Of a stretch of DNA of 64,000 nt, positions 59,053 to 64,000 are shown in pieces. The position numbers were made by a program, and so were the translations under genes. Source of the stretch: Methylobacterium indicum (GTDB lineage: Bacteria; Pseudomonadota; Alphaproteobacteria; Rhizobiales; Beijerinckiaceae); the NCBI RefSeq assembly GCF_001043895.1, contig NZ_JTHF01000068.1, positions 1 to 64,000 on the forward strand. Reading direction: 5' to 3'. Within the stretch, counting starts at the first letter, position 1. Every line of letters starts with the position of its first letter. The notes beneath the pieces were generated by a model. That model worked only from the letters and a program-made list of their open reading frames with translations. It was not told the DNA's origin and ran no database searches.

Positions 59053-60555
59053 TCACACGACCCCGAGCCGCTCCAGCAACGCACCGAGCACCGCCGGCAT
59101 CTGCTCGGGCAGATCTTCCGAGATCAGGCCCGGCCCGTGCCGGCGGCCGGCCTCGGCGTGAAGCCAGACCGCGGCGGCGGCGGCCTCGAAGGGCGGCATG
59201 CCCTGCGCCAGCAGACCGCCGATGAACCCGCACAGCACGTCGCCGCTGCCGGCGGTTCCGAGCCACGGCGTACCGTTGGCGTTGATGGCGGCGCGCCCGT
59301 CCGGCGCGGCTATCACCGTGTCGGCGCCCTTGAGCACCACGACCGCGTCGAGGAAGGCCGCCGCGGCAAGGGCCCGGTCGAGCCGCGAGCCCTCAGCCGG
59401 CACCGCCGCCACGCCCTTGAACAGGCGCGCGAACTCGCCGTCATGCGGGGTCGCGACGGCCCGGGTGTCGCCGGACGCGATCATCTCCACCAAGTCGTCG
59501 GCCTTGCCCGCAAAGCTCGTCAGGGCGTCGGCATCGAGGACCAGGGCGCGGCCGGCCTCGGTCGCCACCCGCACGAGGTCCCGGGTCGGTGCGCCGCTGC
59601 CGAGGCCGGGCCCGGCCACGATCGCGTTGAGGCGCTCGTCGGTGAGGGTGTCGTCGAGGTCGTCGGCGCTGTCGCAGGGGCGCAGCATGATCGCGGTGAG
59701 CTGCGCGGCGTTCTCCGGGAGGGCCGGGGTCGGGGAGAGAAGGGTGACGAGGCCGGCCCCGATCCGCAGGGCCCCGCGGGCGGCGAGCCGCGCCGCGCCG
59801 GTGCGATGCGCCGGCCCCGACAGCACCACCGCGTGGCCGCGGGTGTATTTGTGGCTCTCCTCCGTCAGACGCGGGAAGGCGGCGCCCCAGAGGTCCGGCC
59901 CGTTGGCGTGGGCCTCGGCGCCGATCTCCGCCAGGACCGCAGCCGGGATGCCGATCTCCGCCACGGTCACGGGGCCGCACAGGCGACGGCCCGGCAGCAG
60001 CAGGTGGCCGGGCTTCTTGCGGACGAACGTGACCGTCGCCGTCGCGTTCACGACCGGCCCGCGCGGTGCCCCGGTATCGCCGTCGAGGCCGGACGGCACG
60101 TCGACCGCCAGCACCGGCACGCCGGAGCCGTTGACCCGCGCGACCAGGGCGGCGGCCGCGCCGTCGAGCGGGCGGGAGAGGCCGGCGCCGAACAGGGCGT
60201 CGATCACGAGCGAGAACCCGGCGGGCTCGGCGCCGGCGGCCTCCGAGACCGGGCCGGTCCATTCCGCGGCCGCTGCCGCCGCGTCGCCCCGGAGCGCCTC
60301 CCGATCCCCGAGGAGCGCGACCTCGACCGCGATCCCCGCCTCAGCGAGGAGGCGGGCGGCCACGAACCCGTCGCCGCCGTTGTTGCCCGGCCCGCACAGG
60401 ACCAGGATCGGTCCGCTGCCGGTCATTGCCCGGGCCCGCGCCGCGACCGCCGCGCCGGCCCGGCGCATGAGGTCGAGGCCCGGCATGCCTGCGGCGATCG
60501 CCGCGGCGTCGGCCCGGCGCATCTCGTCCGTGGTCAGCAATTCGGTTCCGGCCAT
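59053..60555 (-). CDS. nnr: Bifunctional NAD(P)HX epimerase / ADP-dependent dehydratase
   Basis: A 500-residue repair enzyme for hydrated NAD(P)H. The N-terminal YjeF_N epimerase domain (residues ~1-210) has LVLCGPGNNGGDGFVAARLL and a FSLVIDALFGAGL block. The C-terminal ribokinase-like dehydratase domain has HKYTRGHAVVLSG, NAIVAGPGLG and TAGSGDVLCGFIGGLLAQG. The ATG at 60555 gives MAGTELLTTDEMRR; the frame open to 60645 lacks an RBS. It diverges from glnB. Confidence 0.94.
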   Translation of the reverse strand: MAGTELLTTDEMRRADAAAIAAGMPGLDLMRRAGAAVAARARAMTGSGPILVLCGPGNNGGDGFVAARLLAEAGIAVEVALLGDREALRGDAAAAAAEWTGPVSEAAGAEPAGFSLVIDALFGAGLSRPLDGAAAALVARVNGSGVPVLAVDVPSGLDGDTGAPRGPVVNATATVTFVRKKPGHLLLPGRRLCGPVTVAEIGIPAAVLAEIGAEAHANGPDLWGAAFPRLTEESHKYTRGHAVVLSGPAHRTGAARLAARGALRIGAGLVTLLSPTPALPENAAQLTAIMLRPCDSADDLDDTLTDERLNAIVAGPGLGSGAPTRDLVRVATEAGRALVLDADALTSFAGKADDLVEMIASGDTRAVATPHDGEFARLFKGVAAVPAEGSRLDRALAAAAFLDAVVVLKGADTVIAAPDGRAAINANGTPWLGTAGSGDVLCGFIGGLLAQGMPPFEAAAAAVWLHAEAGRRHGPGLISEDLPEQMPAVLGALLERLGVV

Positions 60556-60718
60556 CGCGTCGTACTCCGAAGAACGCCCAGAGGTGCCGGCCTTGCCGCG
60601 GCACCCGGCTTGAGAACGTCGAATTGCGCAACAAACGCGCAGCAATTGCTTACGGATTAGGCATTCCCGATCTGCTCCCGGGAAATCCCCCGTGGCGGTC
60701 GGCGCAGCACGATGCTAG

Positions 60719-61096
<378 letters not shown>

Positions 61097-61200
61097 CGGG
61101 CCTCCCGCCCTCGTCTGCGACGACGAAAACCGCGGCCTGACGTCCAGGACCGCGGCTTTGTGGCGGCTCTGCCGCCGCTCTAGGAAGGGGTCAAACGAGA

Positions 61201-62613
61201 ATGTCTAAGACCGCGACGGACGTCCTCAAGGAAATCAAGGAAAACGACGTCAAGTACGTCGATTTCCGCTTCACCGATCCGCGGGGCAAGTGGCAGCACG
61301 TCACCTTCGACGTGTCGCTGGTCGACGAGGACATCTTCGCCGAGGGCACGATGTTCGACGGCTCGTCGATTGCCGGCTGGAAGGCGATCAACGAATCCGA
61401 CATGCTGCTGATGCCGGACCCGGCGACGGCCTGCATGGATCCGTTCTTCTCGGCCTCGACCATGTCGATCGTCTGCGACGTGCTCGAGCCGATGACCGGC
61501 GAGCCCTACGGCCGCGATCCGCGCGGCATCGCCAAGAAGGCCGAGGCCTTCGTCAAGGCCAGCGGCATCGGCGACACCATCTTCGTCGGCCCCGAGGCCG
61601 AGTTCTTCGTCTTCGACGACGTGCGGTTCTCCGCCGACCCCTACAACACCGGCTTCAAGCTGGATTCGGTCGAGCTGCCGATCAACGGCCAGACCGAGTA
61701 CGAGGGCGGCAACCTCGGCCACCGCGTGCAGATCAAGGGCGGCTACTTCCCGGTTCCGCCGCAGGATTCGGCCCAGGACATGCGCGGCGAGATGCTGGCC
61801 GCCATGCAGTCGATGGGCGTGAAGGTCGAGAAGCACCATCACGAGGTCGCCTCGGCCCAGCACGAGCTGGGCATGAAGTTCGACACGCTCACCCTGATGG
61901 GTGACCAGATGCAGATCTACAAGTACTGCATCCACAACGTCGCCCAGAGCTACGGCAAGACCGCGACCTTCATGCCGAAGCCGGTCTACGGCGACAACGG
62001 CTCGGGCATGCACGTCCACCAGTCGATCTGGAAGGATGGCAAGCCGGTCTTCGCCGGCAACAAGTATGCCGACCTGTCCCAGGAGTGCCTCTGGTACATC
62101 GGCGGCATCATCAAGCACGCCAAGGCGCTCAACGCCTTCACCAACCCGTCGACCAACTCCTACAAGCGCCTGGTCCCGGGCTACGAAGCCCCGGTGCTGC
62201 TGGCCTACTCGGCCCGCAACCGCTCGGCGTCGTGCCGGATTCCGTGGACGACCTCGCCGAAGGCCAAGCGCGTCGAGGTCCGCTTCCCCGACCCGATGGC
62301 GAACCCCTACCTCGCCTTCGCGGCCATGCTGATGGCCGGCATCGACGGCATCAACAACAAGATCGATCCCGGTCCGGCCATGGACAAGGACCTCTACGAT
62401 CTGCCCCCGGCGGAGCTCAAGGAGATCCCGACCGTGTGCGGCTCGCTCCGTGAGGCGCTCAACAGCCTCGACGCCGACCGCGAGTTCCTCAAGGCCGGCG
62501 GCGTGTTCAGCGACGACTTCATCGACTCGTTCATCGAACTGAAGATGACCGAGGTGATGCGCTACGAGATGACCCCGCACCCGATCGAGTTCGTGAACTA
62601 CTACTCGCTGTAA
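61201..62613 (+). CDS. glnA: Glutamine synthetase type I
   Basis: A 470-residue dodecameric GS. The beta-grasp N-terminus contains [51 protein letters not shown] (Glu/His metal site) and [19 protein letters not shown] are catalytic blocks. The adenylylation Tyr is in [10 protein letters not shown] near residue 400. AGGAAGGGG lies before the ATG at 61201. A good terminator ends the unit. Confidence 0.97.
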   Translation: MSKTATDVLKEIKENDVKYVDFRFTDPRGKWQHVTFDVSLVDEDIFAEGTMFDGSSIAGWKAINESDMLLMPDPATACMDPFFSASTMSIVCDVLEPMTGEPYGRDPRGIAKKAEAFVKASGIGDTIFVGPEAEFFVFDDVRFSADPYNTGFKLDSVELPINGQTEYEGGNLGHRVQIKGGYFPVPPQDSAQDMRGEMLAAMQSMGVKVEKHHHEVASAQHELGMKFDTLTLMGDQMQIYKYCIHNVAQSYGKTATFMPKPVYGDNGSGMHVHQSIWKDGKPVFAGNKYADLSQECLWYIGGIIKHAKALNAFTNPSTNSYKRLVPGYEAPVLLAYSARNRSASCRIPWTTSPKAKRVEVRFPDPMANPYLAFAAMLMAGIDGINNKIDPGPAMDKDLYDLPPAELKEIPTVCGSLREALNSLDADREFLKAGGVFSDDFIDSFIELKMTEVMRYEMTPHPIEFVNYYSL

Positions 62614-62644
62614 GCCGTCACCGGCTACCAGACCGAGGGACGAG

Positions 62645-62675
62645 GGGGCCGGAGCGATCCGGCCCCTTTCTCTTT
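62645..62675 (+). terminator. Rho-independent terminator after glnA
   Basis: A 9-bp GC stem GGGGCCGGA-GCGA-TCCGGCCCC (62645-62666) is followed by TTTCTCTTT, 31 bp past the glnA stop. Confidence 0.85.
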
Positions 62676-62730
62676 GGGACGCTGCCGGGTGGGGTGCGTT
62701 ACGGACAATCGCAGAGCTGCGGGTCCCGCT

Positions 62731-62755
62731 CCTCTCCCCGCCCGCGGGGAGAGGG
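62731..62755. repeat. Partial copy of the palindromic intergenic element
   Basis: A 25-bp match to the inner inverted repeat of the crtE-crtF element (CCTCTCCCCGCCCGCGGGGA...), followed by a CACGCTTTTCGTTTCCCCAGACAGG tail related to the 19.9-kb element. Only one arm is recognisable. It sits between glnA and the FAD oxidase. Confidence 0.6.
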
Positions 62756-62823
62756 GGAAGTCCCACGCTTTTCGTTTCCCCAGACAGGCCGGTATCGCCC
62801 GCCACAAAGGCAGAGCCGTCAAG

Positions 62824-64000
62824 TCACGCTGGCGGCGCGAGCGGGATGCTCTGCGGGAACCTGAACACGTTGTCCGGGTCGTAGCGGCGCTTCACCTCGC
62901 AGAGCTTGCCGACATTCTCGCCGTAATAGGCCTTGAGCCAGTTCGGCAGGTCGCGGCTCGGGAAGTTGACGTAGGATTGCGGCTTCACGTAGCGCTGCAT
63001 CGCCGCGAAGTATTCGGTGAGCCAGGCCTGCTGGCGTTTCACGGTGTCGGGCGTGTCGAGCGGGCTCCAGGACGCCTCCATCTCGACGATGAAGTCGGAA
63101 TCGCGGTGGACATAGGCCGTGTCGGTGGGCCGCACGGCCTTCACCTGGCCGCCGGCCGCGAACAGGATGCCCATGTTGTCCTGGCGCAGCGAGCCGCCGG
63201 GCCATTTCTCCATCCAGCCGATCATGGTCTCGATGGCCTCGCCGCCGAGGGCGCCGGCGACGTAGCTCGAGCGGATGTCGTAGACGCCGATCGGGTCGTC
63301 GGTGACGAGGTAGTCGCGGGCGCTCCAGTAGTTCATCGCGTTGATCTCCGCGACGATCGGCCGGGCGCGGGAGAGCGGGCGGTCGAGCAGGGCCCGCAAC
63401 TGGTCGGGCGAGCCGAAGAACTGGCCGAGGGTCTGCACCCGCAGGTCGCCGCGCGTGACCGGGCCGGCGGCGCCGGGCGCGAGCTTGCTGCGGGTCGAAA
63501 TCAGGCCCGGATTCCTGAGCTGGATGTCCTGAAGGTCCAGCATCAGCTCGACCTGGTGGCGGGCCGGCCAGACGATGTTGAACACCGTGACGTCGTTGAC
63601 CGGGTGCGGCTCGAAGGTGAAGGCGGTGTGGACCGCGAAGTTGCCGCCGCCGCCGCCGCGGGCGGCCCAGAACAGCGCCTCCTCGTCGCGGGCGGTGGCG
63701 CGGCGCAGCGTCCCGTCCGCCGTCACCGCGTCGGTCGCCCGCAAGGCGTCGCAGGTCAGGCCGTTGCGCGTCGCCGAGAAGCCCCAGCCGCCGCCGAGGG
63801 TGAGCCCGCTGATGCCGACCGTCGGGCAGCGGCCGGAGGGAATCGCCAGGCCGGTGGCCCGGAAAGCGTCGGCCATGTCCTGGTTGCTGGCCCCGGCCCC
63901 GACCGTCACGAGGCCGCTCTTTTGGTCGAACGTGATGGCGCTCATCGGCTTCACGTCGATGAGGAGGCCGGTCGTCGTCGAGAAGCCCGCGTAATTGTGC
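62824..64000 (-). CDS. FAD-linked oxidase (berberine-bridge type), 5' end outside window
   Basis: At least 391 residues of a flavoprotein with a PCMH FAD-binding domain and C-terminal BBE motif. The frame is open to the window edge and reads HNYAGFSTTTGLLIDVKPM. GVSGLTLGGGWGFSATRNGL-like GISGLTLGGGWGF and GGGGNFAVHTAFTF are FAD-binding blocks; YYGENVGKLCEVKRRYDPDNVFRFPQSI is the C-terminal BBE signature. The N-terminal covalent-FAD His is outside. The substrate is unknown. It converges with glnA. Confidence 0.9.
   Translation of the reverse strand, partial: HNYAGFSTTTGLLIDVKPMSAITFDQKSGLVTVGAGASNQDMADAFRATGLAIPSGRCPTVGISGLTLGGGWGFSATRNGLTCDALRATDAVTADGTLRRATARDEEALFWAARGGGGGNFAVHTAFTFEPHPVNDVTVFNIVWPARHQVELMLDLQDIQLRNPGLISTRSKLAPGAAGPVTRGDLRVQTLGQFFGSPDQLRALLDRPLSRARPIVAEINAMNYWSARDYLVTDDPIGVYDIRSSYVAGALGGEAIETMIGWMEKWPGGSLRQDNMGILFAAGGQVKAVRPTDTAYVHRDSDFIVEMEASWSPLDTPDTVKRQQAWLTEYFAAMQRYVKPQSYVNFPSRDLPNWLKAYYGENVGKLCEVKRRYDPDNVFRFPQSIPLAPPA

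Overview
The window is GC-rich chromosomal DNA from an alphaproteobacterium of the Rhizobiales, most like Methylobacterium. The evidence is a complete purple-bacterial photosynthesis gene cluster (PGC), the alphaproteobacterial cell-cycle proteins GcrA, DivK and PleD, an EipB-family envelope protein, a DUF3572 protein and a collagen-like/Hint protein. The genus is inferred from gene content, not from an alignment.

Layout. Positions 1-4.7 kb hold the end of a collagen-like Hint protein, a three-domain glycosyltransferase/methyltransferase and a short repeat protein. From 4.7 to 51.6 kb lies the PGC, in this order: (i) minus strand crtD-crtC-psiE-like-33-codon ORF; (ii) plus strand crtEF-bchCXYZ-pufQBALMC and a 58-codon membrane ORF; (iii) minus strand, an 87-codon membrane ORF and a triheme cytochrome c; (iv) minus strand bchG, a PucC-family gene, bchP and tspO, with the regulators ppaA and ppsR upstream; (v) plus strand bchFNBHL-bchM-lhaA-puhABC-100-codon ORF-acsF-puhE-hemA; (vi) plus strand bchIDO and crtIB with a 49-codon membrane ORF. 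From 51.6 to 64 kb there are ordinary chromosomal genes: DUF3616, gcrA, eipB, dinB, a DUF3572 gene, divK-pleD, nnr, glnB-glnA and a truncated FAD oxidase.

How it works together. HemA makes 5-aminolevulinate. BchHID inserts Mg, BchM methylates, AcsF closes ring E with O2, BchNBL and BchXYZ reduce the rings, BchF and BchC finish the C3 side chain, and BchG and BchP add and reduce the tail. CrtE, B, I, C, D and F suffice for spirilloxanthin-series carotenoids. PufBA and PufLM with PuhA form the RC-LH1 complex, with PufC as electron donor and LhaA, PuhB, PuhC and PuhE as assembly factors. No bchE, pucBA (LH2) or crtA is present in this window, which fits an aerobic anoxygenic phototroph with RC-LH1 only. 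PpsR-type operators (TGT-N12-ACA) stand in front of crtD/crtE, bchC, bchG, bchF and crtI, and a weaker one before bchI, so one redox/light regulator can be read across the cluster.

The less familiar parts are several small unnamed membrane proteins at the ends of PGC transcription units, a family of palindromic elements in PGC spacers (one appears to carry the crtF ribosome binding site), an operator that overlaps the crtI start codon, and a crtC gene whose recognisable frame has no normal start codon upstream of the crtD overlap.
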